From assembly GCA_001414345.1 (NCBI GenBank), contig LLCB01000002.1, positions 1-64,000 of the forward strand: 64,000 nucleotides of DNA, in the 5' to 3' direction. Numbering within the stretch: position 1 is the stretch's first letter; the number at the start of each line of letters is the position of its first letter. Positions 23,453 through 35,057 of the stretch are shown here, piece after piece. The position numbers and the translations under genes were made by a program. The notes under the pieces were generated by a model. It made no database searches. It was not told where the DNA came from and saw nothing but the letters and a program-made list of their open reading frames with translations. The DNA is from Hymenoscyphus infarciens (Eukaryota; Ascomycota; Leotiomycetes; Helotiales; Helotiaceae).

Positions 23453-24453
23453 CTAGACTGCTAGAATGGTGGCGTCAGAGTCATAGTCTGAGTCTGATTC
23501 AGAGTCTGTTTCAGACACGTTTGCATCACCTCCCGCAGCCAAAACACCTCCAGCTCCTCCAGAGCCTCCAGCCCCCATTCCACCGACTCCCGGTCCCCCA
23601 GCCCCCGAGCCTCCAGCCCCCATTCCACCGACTCCTCCTGAGCCCCCAGCTCCCGGTCCCCCAGCCCCCGAGCCTCCAGCTCCCATTCCACCGACTCCTC
23701 CAGCTCCCATTCCACCGACTGCAGCTCCAGTCATAAGAGTACAGTTTCTATTGTCCTGTAGACGGCAGCAGGTACATGCACCGCCCCAGAGTGCAATACC
23801 ATTTAAAGTTACATTGACACAAGCTGGAAAAGCACCATGGCCCTTTGCGCACTTACCACATGGTGTATGTACTTCAGTGCCATAACACCAGGCCACGCAA
23901 GCATCATTATATCGGAAATTGTTCTTGGCACTCTGAGGATTGATATAATCGGTGGAGCTGGCTCTGAGCAACAGTTCTCGTTGGATGGGAAGATTGGCGA
24001 TCATAGCCTTTGCATCTGCGCTGCCATCTTCGCTTTGGGCTCTGGTAAGGGCCGCAAGGGTATCCACGGCACTCTGGTAGTGGTCGGTTGTCTTCAAGAT
24101 AAACTATGTACCTCCAGTTAGTATGCCATTTCGAGACCTCGAATGCTTCGAAGATTGTAATTCTCGAAACTTACATTCAATTTCATGGTCTGGAGCGTAG
24201 GAAACCAACCAACGGGAACCAGGACCTGCACACCAGGAGGGGCCGCAGGGGCTGCAATTGGGGCTGCAGGGGCTGCAATTGGGGCTGCAATTGGGGCTGC
24301 TGGGGCTGCAATTGGGGCTGCGGGCTGCTGAATAGGTTGTTGGGGAGGGGCGTTTGCAGGTTGTTGACCTTGGGGGCCTTGTTGCGCAATTGCTCTTGCA
24401 ACAGATCTGGTGACTCTGCGCGACATGTTGTTGGTATTGTTTGAGGGGTTCAT
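23453..24453 (-). CDS. DUF3716-like protein with Pro/Ala- and Gly-rich ends
   Basis: Two exons (24453-24175, 24103-23453) joined in phase 0 across a 71-bp intron with donor GTAAGT, a perfect TACTAAC branch and acceptor ATAG encode 309 residues. The N-terminus has a basic start (MSRRVTRSVARAIAQ) followed by repeats of the type APIAAPAAPI. The middle, about residues 165-215, has a cysteine block: CVAWCYGTE, CGKCAKGHGAFPACV, GACTCCRLQ and CTLM, spaced like the small zinc-binding-like DUF3716 domain common in accessory genes of Leotiomycetes and other ascomycetes. The C-terminus is a run of GAGG/GMGAGG repeats ending in an acidic SESDSDYDSD tail. Function is unknown. The ATG at 24453 is preferred because it has a good context (CCAAG before ATGA); the longer upstream frame is low in coding character. 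Confidence 0.72.
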
Positions 24454-25016
24454 CTTGGTGTATCGTTTCTTGTTGTTGTGTTGGTAAGCTGCGAAGCAAG
24501 AATGATGATTGTGAAAAGTTGTTGTGCGCAGAATTTTTTCAGGAGACAACCCTCGCAGGGATGACGTCGGACTGGCGTAGGAATGGGGACAAAACCTACT
24601 CAAGAAAAACCGAACTTGGACAATCGAATCAATGGGCAATCGGAGAATATGATGACACAAATAAGTAACTTTGTTGTGAATATTGTGTTGGGAAATTAAC
24701 CGAAATTTTGAAATCTTGATTAGCCGAAATAAAGGGGACAAAGCCGCCCACTATCAGAATTGTAAGTTAAAAACCACTCTAGTCTCCATAAGAGCAGACT
24801 ACTGCAATGTACCTGAATTCCCATCAATCAGAAGAGTATAATGAAGTTTGGTACGTTTTACTATTTTTCAAAGAAGTCTTCCTGTAGTAGGCACCAGGCG
24901 GTACTAAAACCCGACGATTGTGTGATGCTCTTGATGTGTAGTGCTTCAAACAAAAAGCTCGCCTGAACAATTATTTTTGGCATTCAGAATAGTTCTACTA
25001 GCTGAGAGGCCGATAC
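24454..25016. other. Intergenic between two minus-strand genes
   Basis: This is the promoter side of the DUF3716-like gene and the 3' side of the neurochondrin gene. No extra gene is evident. Confidence 0.5.
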
Positions 25017-27087
25017 TCATCTGGCGCGTGGTAAATTTTCTAACTCCAAAGAAACATCCTCCAAAAGCTCCATCAATTCCGCATCCTCTCCCTGATCTCC
25101 CCTTTTCACGAGAGGCCTCAGCTGGCTCACAAGTCCTGACAAAGCAGGAGTACTAGTGATATACCTCTTCTGCGTCCCTCCAGCGCCCTTCGTAAGCAGC
25201 GCGGTCGCCAGTTGAAGAGCCGCGATCTGAAGTTCAAGAATGATAGGATTTGAACTCTGGGTAGGTTTTATAGACGCCGTCATGGGGATTGCTGCCAGCC
25301 ACTCTTCTTGTGGGAATGATGTCGTGGGATGATCCAAAACAGCGAGTAATACTCGAACGATTTGAAGCCCCCGGGAAGCTTCAGCAAATCCTAAGGAATC
25401 ATTGTTTGTATTCGACCCCAGTAATTCCTGGAAAATTGTTTGAAGATCTTTGAAAAGCAGTTCCCAACCATTCTGCTCGAGAAATCCTTGTACTCCGTTA
25501 TCTGAGAGGACGATAACTTCCAACGCGAGCAAGATTGGGTAGCGAAAATCGACCGTTTTGTTACTTTCTTTGTAAAGTTCTATGAACATATCCATGAGGC
25601 CACTGCTCTCATTTCGCAGATTTTCGTTCTCGTCTTCTCGAATCCAAATTGACAGCGCTCGGATACCGGCCAGAATCAATGGATCAGTCATGACATTAAC
25701 CTTCATGGACTCCCATGCCAATGTTAGTCGTGTGCCTTCAGACGTTGCCGCAGTTCCAGTACGGGCAGATGGATGCAAACCTGATGCTCCAGCAAAAGAT
25801 GCATCCCATCTATCGCGAAGGTATTCGATTGTGAGTGAGGTTGTTTCGGCAATATCCTTTCTTAGCTTCAGCAGGAGATCCGGTGGCATACTAAGAGCTG
25901 GAATTCCGTCTCCTTCGTCGTCAAGAATTCTTACGAGGAAGCCTATGAAGCTAGAGAGAATGTCGAAACCTGCGGCTAGCCGTTGAGAAGTAAGGGTATA
26001 CTCTGCACTGTTGAGCTGTGCAAGTAATGAAGGAAATGATGAGCGTAGGTCTATGAGTAGCAAATTAACAAGGAGGTATGAAAAGGGTTTGCTCTCAGCA
26101 GTATCTGAGACATTATTTTTGAACAGTAGAATGGGGCACTGCGTGGGATATGCGTGGAGTAGCGTAGCCGCGAGACACGTATAAGCAGCTCTCCCAGCCG
26201 AAGTAGGCTTTTTTGAAACCAACTTTCGCAAGCTTGAGACTAGGGGAATGAGCCATTGCGGATTTGGATTCAGTGCCTGAAAAAAAAGTTAGAATGGGAC
26301 CGAGATAAGAGTATGCATTTGACTTACCTCCGGCTCCAGTTTCGGGAAGAAGCTACCCAGTGATTGGATCAGTGTGACTGCGTCGGTCTGTTCAAAGACA
26401 ACAAGGAGGGCAGGAATGGTTTTGTCAATACTTGCACGAACTGTTGCTATTTCGCTGCTAATAATCGATGCGTTGATCCAGCTATGAGTGAAAACATCCA
26501 GCACCAAATGGTGTTGGGTTGCAATTTCTGTCAAGGGTGTAAAGTCTTCTGCCGCGAGGAATTCGACAGCACCCTCCGTGTGGCTTACAATTGTGAGAAG
26601 CGTTTTGAGAATCAACTCGGTGGTTTCCGGCGAACTGATTTAGTATTAGATATGCTTTGGATGGAGGGGTGTAAGTACTGCCTACGTACCTTTGCACTAA
26701 TGTTTTGGTCAGGGGTTCTACCCTCGCCGTCAGCCTCTTCTCCTTGAGGTCATTTTCCGGTAGCAAGTTGGCAAATGTATGAAGAATGGCCACAGCTAGA
26801 TCAACCATGTCTCTTGCCTCGGCCTTGCTAACTTTGTCATTCTCTTGGGCTCGAAGGAGACGGTCCAGGAATTTCGGAGAGAGTGTTTCCCATAATATAT
26901 GCATGCGATCCGGGTCTTGCACTAGCTGCCCATTATCTAGGACACTCTTGAGAAGAGCAAGGCCAACAAATCTCGAGGTATCATTTTTCGTCTTGAGGAG
27001 TTCTTTTAATTTCTCGAAGGTGGCTGCAGGATCAGTCAAACCTGTAGATTCGGTCGGCATATTCTCTGTTTTCGGAGTACCAGACAT
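25017..27087 (-). CDS. Neurochondrin-family protein
   Basis: Three exons (27087-26690, 26634-26328, 26276-25017) with introns of 55 and 51 bp (donors GTACGT and GTAAGT, acceptors TCAG) encode 654 residues. The N-terminal and central parts match the fungal neurochondrin family (Pfam Neurochondrin): KLKELLKTKNDTSRFVGLAL at the start, FLDRLLRAQ, then LILKTLLTIVS.TEGAVEF and the conserved AGRAAYTCLAATLLHAYP near residues 245-262. The protein is all-alpha, armadillo-like, with no signal or membrane segment. Animal neurochondrin acts in neurite growth and receptor signalling; the role of fungal members is largely unknown. It is divergent from the CLC gene, 226 bp apart, so they may share a promoter. 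Length and splice pattern look intact. Confidence 0.88.
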
Positions 27088-27313
27088 ATTGAAGACCAGA
27101 TAGTTCTGATTTCACGAAGTTGTAGACTGAAAAATGACCTTTTCTTTTTGGGTGACGCGCTTTGGGCCGAGGTTCTTCCATCCCTTCCACAGCCTCCAGG
27201 CAATACGTAGGTGTAGGTGTACGTAGGGGAACTGAGATACAAGACAATTCCAAAACAACACAGAACGTCGGCACTCGTTGAGTATGCCACTGATATTACC
27301 GAAAATTTGAAGA
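27088..27313. promoter_or_regulatory. Divergent promoter, neurochondrin / CLC channel
   Basis: This 226-bp interval separates two start codons facing apart. No strong TATA box or repeated operator is visible. A bidirectional promoter follows from the geometry only. Confidence 0.5.
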
Positions 27314-30259
27314 ATGGCTAGTTCATCGACTGGCTACTTTCCGCCAACATCTCGCGGTAGCGTATCGTCGAGCCAAAGCCCCTCGGGCAATCCTACGGTC
27401 GAAGACGACAGCGATAACGATGATCCCGTCGCAAGTCACTCTCGAGAACAAGCCCTTCTTCCCGGAGACCCCCTTGTGGCAGATGAGACAGATGTAGTGT
27501 CTTTCAAGCGCAAGCGCAAGCAACCTTCCGGATCGCGTTTCCTGTCTGCCTTTACTGGCAATGCAAGCGCAGCAAGACAGACTACACCTTCTCCTCCAGG
27601 TGGAACGAATGCGAATGATGGGAGGCCATTGGGCTTAGGAATAAATAGCGGGGATTTTGAAAGTACAAACAACACAAATACAAAAGATGGAGGCCCATTG
27701 GACTGGTACGCCGAGGGGCCAGGTCGCAGAGTTGGGTATGAGGATATGACGGCAATTGATTGGATTTTCGAATACACAAAAGAGAGGCAGCGTCTGCGAG
27801 TTTTATATTCGAGCGCTACGGGTCTTCTAGGATATGTGCAGCAGGCTCTTGATGCCAGTCAAATATGGATTGTCCTTATATTGACGGGTTTGGCAGCTGG
27901 TGTTTTTGCCGCTGCAATAGACGTTGCCAGTGACTGGCTGGCAGATGTCAAAACAGGTTATTGCTCCGCGGGAGTGGATGGAGGGCGTTTTTATTTAAAC
28001 AAATATTTTTGTTGTTACGGTTATGATGGATATACCCAGTGCCGTGATTGGGTTTCTTGGAGTAATGCTCTGAACATTACTTCGGCTGGAGGGGCATGGT
28101 TTATAGAATATTTCTTTTTCATACTGTTTTCGGTATGTATTCCAGTCCAAGCATATCATGCTAAATTACACACGCTTACTTTGTTTCCAAGGTTGTTTTT
28201 GGGATTTCGGCAAGCATTTTGGTTATAGAATACGCTCCATACGCAAAGCATAGTGGGATTCCGGAAATCAAGACTGTACTGGGGGGGTTTGTAATTCGGC
28301 GATTCATGGGAACATGGACTTTGATCATAAAGTCACTCGGACTGGTATATACACACAAAAGTCCTGTTTGGGGTTCCACGTCACTGACTGAAATAGTGCC
28401 TGGCTGTCGCATCCGGTATGTGGCTTGGGAAAGAAGGCCCTCTGGTGCATGTGGCATGTTGTTGCGCCAACCTTTTTATGAAACTGTTCGGGAACATAAA
28501 TGGGAACGAAGGTATGCCTGTGCATGATCTTTTCTTCCTGGATAACTCCTAATAATATGTAGCGAGAAAACGCGAGGTACTTTCAGCTGCTGCTGCGGCA
28601 GGAATTTCGGTAGCATTCGGTTCTCCCATTGGAGGAGTGCTATTCAGTCTTGAAGTTAGCTAGATCCCTTCCCAATGAGCCAGTATTGCCACTAACAGTT
28701 CCGATAGCAATTGTCATATTACTTTCCGGACAAAACAATGTGGCAGAGTTTTGTATGTGCAATGACTGCTGCTGTAACCCTACAAGCCTTTGATCCATTT
28801 AGAAGTGGTAAACTTGTGCTGTATCAAGTCACTTACAGTACAGGATGGCACGGATTTGAGATGATCCCTTTCGCGTTATTGGGTATCCTCGGGGTAAGTC
28901 GTTTGAACACTGTTACTGAAATAATCTAACTCGTTACAGGGAATCTACGGGGGGTTGTTTATCAAGATGAACATGAAAGTAGCAGAGTGGAAGAAAGTCA
29001 ACACGTGGTTACCTGGACCTGCCACTCAAGTTGCGATTGTGGCAGTTCTAACAGCTCTTATTAATTATCCCAACTTTTATATGAGAGCCCAAGCTTCTGA
29101 GCTTGTATATTCTCTTCTCGCGGAATGCTCCAAAGTTGTCGACGATCAATTTGGGCTCTGCCAAACTGGAGCAGCAACGGCTGGGACCATCTTTTTGCTG
29201 GTCTTTGGAGCAATTCTAGGTTTCCTCTTAGCTTCCGTCACATTCGGTCTACAAATACCAGCGGGAATTATCTTACCTTCCATGGCAGTTGGAGCACTCA
29301 TGGGAAGAGCAGTGGGAATAATTATGGACATTTGGGTTCACAATCACCCAACCTTTTTCGCGTTTGCATCTTGCGAACCGGATGTTCCGTGTGTCACACC
29401 TGGAACATATGCTATCATCGGAGCTGCTGCTGCTCTCGGCGGTGTCACCAGAATGACAGTTTCAATCGTTGTAATAATGTTTGAACTTACAGGAGCTCTC
29501 ACCTACGTACTACCTATTATGATCGCAGTCATGTTCAGTAAATGGGTTGGAGATGCCTTTGGGAAACGAGGAATCTACGAGTCCTGGATCCACTTTAACG
29601 AATATCCCTTTCTCGATAACAGCGAGGAAACTCTTATTCCTGACATTCCCGTCTCACAAATTATGACACGAATCGAAGACCTCGTTGTCCTTACCGCCAC
29701 CGGACACACAATTCAATCTTTGACCAGTATACTAGCGACCCACGCCCATCGCGGATTCCCGGTCATCTCTGACCCGCGAGAGGCTATTCTCTTGGGATAC
29801 ATATCTCGGGCAGAATTGGAATACAACCTACAATCCTCCATCCAGGCTCCACGCTCCCTCCCCCCAGAAACTGAAGCCTTTTTCTCTCACCAACCACTCG
29901 CTGATCCACGAAGCACCTTAGATCTCAGACCTTGGATGGATCAAACACCACTTACTCTCCCCTCCCGCTCCAATCTTCTTCTCACGGCAAACTATTTCCA
30001 GAAACTTGGTCTACGATACGTGCTCTTCTCGGACCGTGGTGTCTTACAAGGACTACTCACCAAGAAGGATGTTTGGTATGTATTGAATGGAGCGGAGGAG
30101 ACAAGGAAAACGGCTGCGTTGGAGGGAAGCGGGTTTGTATTGAATACTGGGCTTACGAGGGAGGAGGGGCAGGGTGAGGAGAGGGGTTTGTTGGATAGGA
30201 ATGGGGATAGTGAGGAGACTACGCCGATAAGTCCTAGTGGTGGAGCGGCTGTTTTATGA
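27314..30259 (+). CDS. CLC-family voltage-gated chloride channel/antiporter
   Basis: Six exons (27314-28132, 28192-28344, 28397-28511, 28563-28654, 28708-28893, 28940-30259) give 894 residues. All introns are 46-59 bp; the fourth has the weaker donor GTTAGC but a good branch (CACTAACAG) and acceptor ATAG. CLC signature segments: HSGIPEIK (residues 293-300; the first Gly of GSGIPE is His), GKEGP (335-339, with gating glutamate 337) and [12 protein letters not shown] (from 558). Two CBS-type segments follow at about residues 690-840 ([33 protein letters not shown]). About 150 N-terminal residues are Ser/acidic and probably cytosolic. The family moves chloride across Golgi, vacuolar or plasma membranes (for example yeast Gef1). 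The retained gating glutamate fits a Cl-/H+ antiporter; localisation is inference. Confidence 0.93.
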
Positions 30260-30355
30260 TAGGTTTTATTCGTGGGATGTATTATACATGGTGTATTGGT
30301 GTTCTGTTATTGTCGAAGGTTACAGCGGAGGCCTGGCTGAAATCGAGGGGTCCAA

Positions 30356-30792
30356 CAGTGCGCGTGCACTTACTCCGTGCGCACCGTCTAGAATCATCTA
30401 AAAACACACACCAAAAGTCTCAACTTCTCCTACTAATAATAGAGCAACGCTTTGATAAATTCATATTAAACTAAGTATAGAGTAATAAATAACTAGATAT
30501 TTAAATATTCTTATCTTTTTTTTATACTAGAGTAGTGTCTAGTATAGGTTATATAAATCTCTTAGTAGATTGATTAGTAAAATATTAGTCTTTAAAATTA
30601 TATACGTAGCTTAAAAGCTTTTACTTAGTAGTTAGTTAGAAATGTGTTCTTCTTATAGAGCTCTATATATATAGTCGTTTTCGTAATATTATGTACTATA
30701 TATTTACTAAGTTATAAAGCTACTAAGAGAGTGACTTTTGGTGTGTTTTCGCCTAAATTTGGAGGGTGCGCACGGAGTGACTGCACCCACTG
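30356..30792. mobile_element. 437-bp inverted-repeat element (MITE) downstream of the CLC gene
   Basis: The ends begin CAGTG and share about 75 bp of imperfect inverted repeat: left ACTCCGTGCGCACC then ACACACACCAAAAGTC; the reverse of the right end has ACTCCGTGCGCACC then AACACACCAAAAGTCAC. The middle (30470-30720) is AT-rich. CAGTG ends suggest hAT or pogo ancestry, but the flanks (GGGTCCAA and TTGGGTCG) are inverted rather than direct repeats, so I cannot fix the target duplication. It lies 96 bp after the CLC stop codon, perhaps within its 3' UTR. Confidence 0.7.
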
Positions 30793-31117
30793 TTGGGTCG
30801 AGCTTCAAAGGGCTTCCCCTCCTCAGATTAGACTCTTTCCAGGGCTGTCTTCTTCCATCTCCGCATCAAATGGCGGTACACAGTACTGTCCAGTAGGTTC
30901 AATAAGCAAGAGTCATCGGTGCTTGACTCGATTGGCGTGCCTTATCCCACATTTCATCTTGGCAGATTCTTGTACGCTCTAGAGGCTTGGTATGATGATT
31001 TTCTGATGCTAATGGTATTTGGCATACCGCCTCTTCTTGTTTACATGTACTACGTTGGTCAGAGCCCTCTTCCATTGAGTGATTTCCAGCACTGCTGTCC
31101 TCTCAACAAACCAGTAC
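30793..31117. other. Intergenic, nothing recognised
   Basis: Normal composition after the MITE. A plus-strand frame at 30919-31266 has no family resemblance. Confidence 0.35.
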
Positions 31118-31903
31118 TTATATATACTTCAGAGACTTTCTCAGAGGGCATTGAAACTCCATCTTCGAGGTACCCAATGTCAAAGTATCCGAAGCGGGTG
31201 GCGCCTTCACCGATGTGCGCAGTACTAGTATATGTACTCCGGACTTGGCATCGAGCTCGACAATAGGAGCGTCGTTTATAGTTGCATTTCTCTGCGATGC
31301 AGTGCTTATATCTCTAGATGCCAAGTTGAGGCTTATGTATGATCTGGGCTTGGCTATGGAGCCGTTGTTATTTTGAGTTATTTGTTTACGTTTACGTCTT
31401 TGTTTATTTTTGGCAATTGCCGTCAGAGCAGACGCGGACTTGCCATGGGCTGAAATTGTTGCATTAGTTAGCTGCTCCATGCTAGCAAATTGCCCTTCGC
31501 TGACACCCGTATCATTCAGAGTGACTGGCGATGAAGTTCATAGGAGTTGTTACTTATGGCGTCTTGCTTCTTCTTCTTTAGCTACTCCTTCGAAGTATTT
31601 TCCTTCTGACTATTTCTTCACCTTCATTCTTCTTCCGTGTTTCATACTCATTGCTGCTTTCTTATCTCCGGTTTGTTTTGGCTCTTGATGGCGCTTGATT
31701 CGAGAGTGGATGTGACACATGCGGGCCTCCATGACTTTCCTTGCTGACGTTATTCCCACACGAGCTCTGTCTTGGCCTTTGAACCAGCGACGCGCATGTT
31801 TACATCCGTGTGGAATAAATCCGGTGATTAAAATATGCGTAGAAGACAAGTTCGATGTCAACTTGTCAATAATCAAGACTTTGTCACCGACAGAGATCAG
31901 CAA
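31118..31903 (-). pseudogene. Possible degenerate gene, unknown
   Basis: One minus-strand frame runs through 786 bp broken only by a few stops between 31612 and 31530. It begins MLISVGDKVLIIDKL, contains a basic Lys/Arg-rich centre (KNKQRRKRKQIT) and has protein-like composition. I cannot assign a family. It could be a pseudogene, or a gene with an intron spanning the stops. Confidence is low. Confidence 0.3.
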
Positions 31904-31988
31904 ACAATGGATAGAATGAGGACTAGTCTAATTGTCAGTGACAGTCTGTTAGAAAAGCGTTTTTGTTAACGCCAGAAAGTCCTTGGAG

Positions 31989-31996
31989 TATATAAG
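31989..31996 (+). promoter_or_regulatory. TATA box of the secreted-protein gene
   Basis: TATATAAG sits 116 bp upstream of the ATG at 32112. It is followed by a pyrimidine/CA-rich leader (CTCATCATCAACACATCATT) of the kind found in well-expressed fungal genes. Confidence 0.55.
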
Positions 31997-32111
31997 AACT
32001 CGTCTGAGAGCCAAACATTTCTCATCATCAACACATCATTCTCCACATCCAAACCAAGTTTTCAAACACCACTCAATAAATAACTCCTAAAACAGTACTA
32101 CAAAATCAAAA

Positions 32112-32739
32112 ATGCAAGTCACACTAGCCACCGCTTATCTTTTGACAACCGCCCTTGCGGGTCCCCTCGCTGGAACTACCTCAAACCTGGAAACCCGCGA
32201 CGCTCCCTTCACAGATTTGACATGCAAACTCTCCCAAACCATCACTCCCGGCACTCCTCTCGTTTTCCTCTTTCCTACCGCCAACAAGTTCGGAACAGTT
32301 GTTGGACCAATTCTTAAAGGTGCTATTGGCGCCGAAAATGTCGAGAAGGTAGATGCTCTCGCTGATACTCTCTGCGTGTAAGTTACCCATTTTCAAGCAC
32401 CTTATAAAGGAGATGAAATTGACTAAAGAATATAGTAACTCCCAACAAGAACCACCCCTGGGAAGAGGTCTCTGTGCAGAGATTTTGCAGGCCACTAAAG
32501 ATCTTGTTAATGCTGCTGTTCCTGCTACTCAGGCTGGTGCTTATAAGTGTCTTCTCAATTTGGTTTGCGTGTAAGTTCATCCTCAATACTATACCACAAG
32601 AGAAAACTTGCTAATAAAACAATAAAGTGCAAATTCGGGAACTACGGATGGAACTTGTCAATATCTCCTCGCAGGTGCGGATTGTGTTGCCAACCGCATC
32701 ATTCAAGGCAAGGATTTGGAGTGCCAGGCTTCTGTTTAA
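32112..32739 (+). CDS. Small cysteine-containing secreted protein (effector-like candidate)
   Basis: Three exons (32112-32377, 32436-32570, 32628-32739) joined across introns of 58 and 57 bp, both with donor GTAAGTT, branches TTGACTAAA and TTGCTAATA, and acceptors ATAG and AAAG, encode 170 residues. Residues 1-16 (MQVTLATAYLLTTALA) look like a cleavable signal peptide, followed by a short pro-like stretch ending ETR. The mature part has eight cysteines in four XC pairs spaced through the chain (LTCKL, TLCVN, GLCAE, YKCLL, LVCVA, GTCQY, ADCVA, LECQA), consistent with disulphides. I recognise no family. Both exon junctions fall at the same kind of site (TGCGT|GTAAGTT), which hints at an internal duplication. 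Effector function is only a guess from size, secretion, cysteines and transposon neighbours. Confidence 0.82.
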
Positions 32740-34142
32740 AGTTGCGAATAGCAAATTTACATTAGTAGATGGAACCCAGGGTCGTTATAAGGATTCAAAT
32801 GTTTCAGTCTTTGAAGGAAATGAACTAGGGCGTTGGAAAAGTGGGGGGAAATGGAAGCGTTGTATAAATAGCATTATTCAATCGTTCTCAAGATTTGCGG
32901 ATGTTTCATGTTACTCCGACTATATATTGAAGAGGGATTATTTTGAAGAAAAGCTCATTCTGCGAAGTGAGGTATCCGATTGCATGCCAAAGTTTTAGCT
33001 GTGCACATCAACAATTACTCCGCATGTAAGAGTGCCTACTTCTTTGCAATGGTGAATTTAATCCTTCGTCTCCTCTCGGTGCATCTCGAGTGTGGGAATG
33101 CATTCGGGTAAGAAATGGTCTGTGGGCTGGACTAGGTCATCAACTAAACGGAGAGTATGAGGTAGAGACAGTCTGAATAGATGGACAGCTTTGAAAGACG
33201 GCAAAGACGTTGAGTTGCTGAATGTTGTTAGGGAGGTCACTCACTACCGCGAGGTACGCCAGCAATGGGAGTACTTAGGGTCTGGCAGCCACAATTTTTA
33301 CAGGCGTCAGCTCCAATTCCTTCTCGCACCACCCATTCGACCGTTTGCACGCTTGCTTGAGCAACGCTGGCCGGGTGATCTCTTCTCCTATAGTGCGAAT
33401 ATTTATGAGCACCGTCTCCTCCAACTCACTTGGGGTTAGCTTACTAACAAGTTGGAACTTTCTTTCCAGAGCTTTCTCTGTCTGTTACACATAGCGATTT
33501 GTCGCAAACATCTCAAGTATCGTATAGTTTGCGTTGAAGTGAGTTTGAGTCTTCGCAAGCTACCTATTTGGGAATGAATTTCCTATTGGTGGGATAAGCG
33601 AGAGAGACAGAGACCGGGCATTCGATCGTTATAATTTTGAAGGGAGTCTTCAACGTTGTGCCAAACAAACAACCATGCTTGATTTCAGCTGAAGAATAGT
33701 AGCGAGCACTACTGCTTCCGTGTGGATGGGGCAAAACCAGACTGAACCAGAATTGAAATCGCGCATTGCAAAAATAGCATATCATAAACTAAAGCGTCGA
33801 ACGAGGAAGTAAATTTTAGGTCATGCGAGTTCAACTGTGAAAAGCTACCAAAAAAACCCCAAAGTATAGTAAATTTCACAGCCATCTCCAGAATTGATCC
33901 ACTACCTCTACCCCACCATACCCCTACACTCCCACAAAACATAAGAACCCCAAGGACTCGAGTACCATCGTTCTCCCTATCAAAACGCCAAAACCACGTA
34001 GTTCCCTCTAGCAGCCCCCCACCTACAAAAAGCCATAAACTAACCAGCAAACAGAGAAGAAAAGAAAATCATTTCCCTAACCCCATAGTTGCCTATAAAG
34101 ACCACACAAAAAACATCTCGACTTTAACTCCTTTTATATAGT
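32740..34142. other. Intergenic, nothing firm
   Basis: Several short frames on both strands (for example 33058-33240 minus and 33191-33439 plus) lack family resemblance. A minus-strand stretch at about 33430-33060 is protein-like but interrupted. AT content rises towards the TRIM at 34143. Confidence 0.4.
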
Positions 34143-34256
34143 CGTGACGTATTTTTGAGTTGAAAACGCTCTAAGGAGCCTTGTATTCGGAGGTGAAAAC
34201 TCTGCTATATATATAGAGAAAGGGGGTTACGTGAGACCCCCCCTTTTTCTATAACA
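34143..34256 (-). repeat. 3' LTR of the TRIM
   Basis: 114 bp, near-identical to 35058-35171. It contains a hairpin-like GGGGGTTACGTGAGACCCCC segment and a TATATATATAG tract. The AAGGGGTG purine tract lies immediately inside. Confidence 0.88.
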
Positions 34257-35039
34257 CACCCCTTAGGTCTAGAAGAGACAACTTCCTAGGCCTATAAACA
34301 ACAGCTAGATTACAAAAGAACCCCTTAACTATAACGCTCTCTATTCCTGCTCTAGATAATCCTACGAAGCTATATATATTACTTTAAACTCCTGAATAGC
34401 GATTCCCTAGATAATATTCTTAAGAGTAAGTTCCTACTTCTAGATCCTATCTAACTTCCTCTCTTATACTCTAGTACGTTATTAGCTCTAGCTTTAGTAA
34501 AGAGTAGGTGGCGTTTATAGAGGTGGTCGTTTATAGAGGTGGTGGCTTATAGTTAGCGTTATATTTATATGCTAGCTTCGTAGAGTACTAGGCTTCTAAA
34601 TTCGAATATATCTTCGAGCACCTCTTAGAGTGAGCTAGCGCGCCGCTAGGCTTCCGGTTTTGAAAAGGCACCCCTGAGAGTGGCGGTGGCCAGCTTTGTA
34701 GCTGGGCTTTGTGCCTTCTGCGAAGGGCTTTGTACGAGCTCGTCGAGAGTGAGCTGCCGAAGAGGTGTGCCTACTCGTAGTAGGGCTTTCGCTATATTCG
34801 AAGTTGAGAGTCCCGTGGGAGAGTCCCGTCCACGCTTATTAGGAGAGTCCTTGTTCGCGCTCGTTGGGAGAGTCTCGTATTCGAAGTTAGGAGAGCCCTA
34901 CTTCGAGGGCTTTCAAGTACTCGTCGAACGTGAGCATCGAGGGGTTAGTTACGCTGGCCGACAGCGGAGAGCGTTAAAAATACGTAGCAACGTTAAATGC
35001 GTAAGCAGAAGATAAGATGTTATAGAGTACACTATATAT

Positions 35040-35057
35040 GCAAACCGGGCTCATAAC
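35040..35057 (-). promoter_or_regulatory. Half-tRNA(iMet)-type primer-binding site of the TRIM
   Basis: The plus strand reads ACCGGGCTCATAAC and ends exactly at the LTR boundary. GGGCTCATAAC is the anticodon arm of initiator tRNA-Met, ending at the nucleotide where copia/Ty5-type half-tRNA primers are cut (about nt 39). At least 11 contiguous bases match. Confidence 0.75.

Noticed and set aside
23453..23736. Plus-strand open frame rich in Leu/Pro/Gln opposite the DUF3716-like gene
   Set aside because: It is the antisense shadow of the Gly-rich repeat coding sequence.
31610..31903. Transposase or ribosomal protein-like frame
   Set aside because: Basic composition alone suggested this; no motif supports either, so it is left as unknown.
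34680..35015. 111-codon plus-strand open frame inside the TRIM as a gene
   Set aside because: It consists of imperfect GGAGAGTC/GTCGAACG repeats and runs opposite to the element; no gag or pol features.
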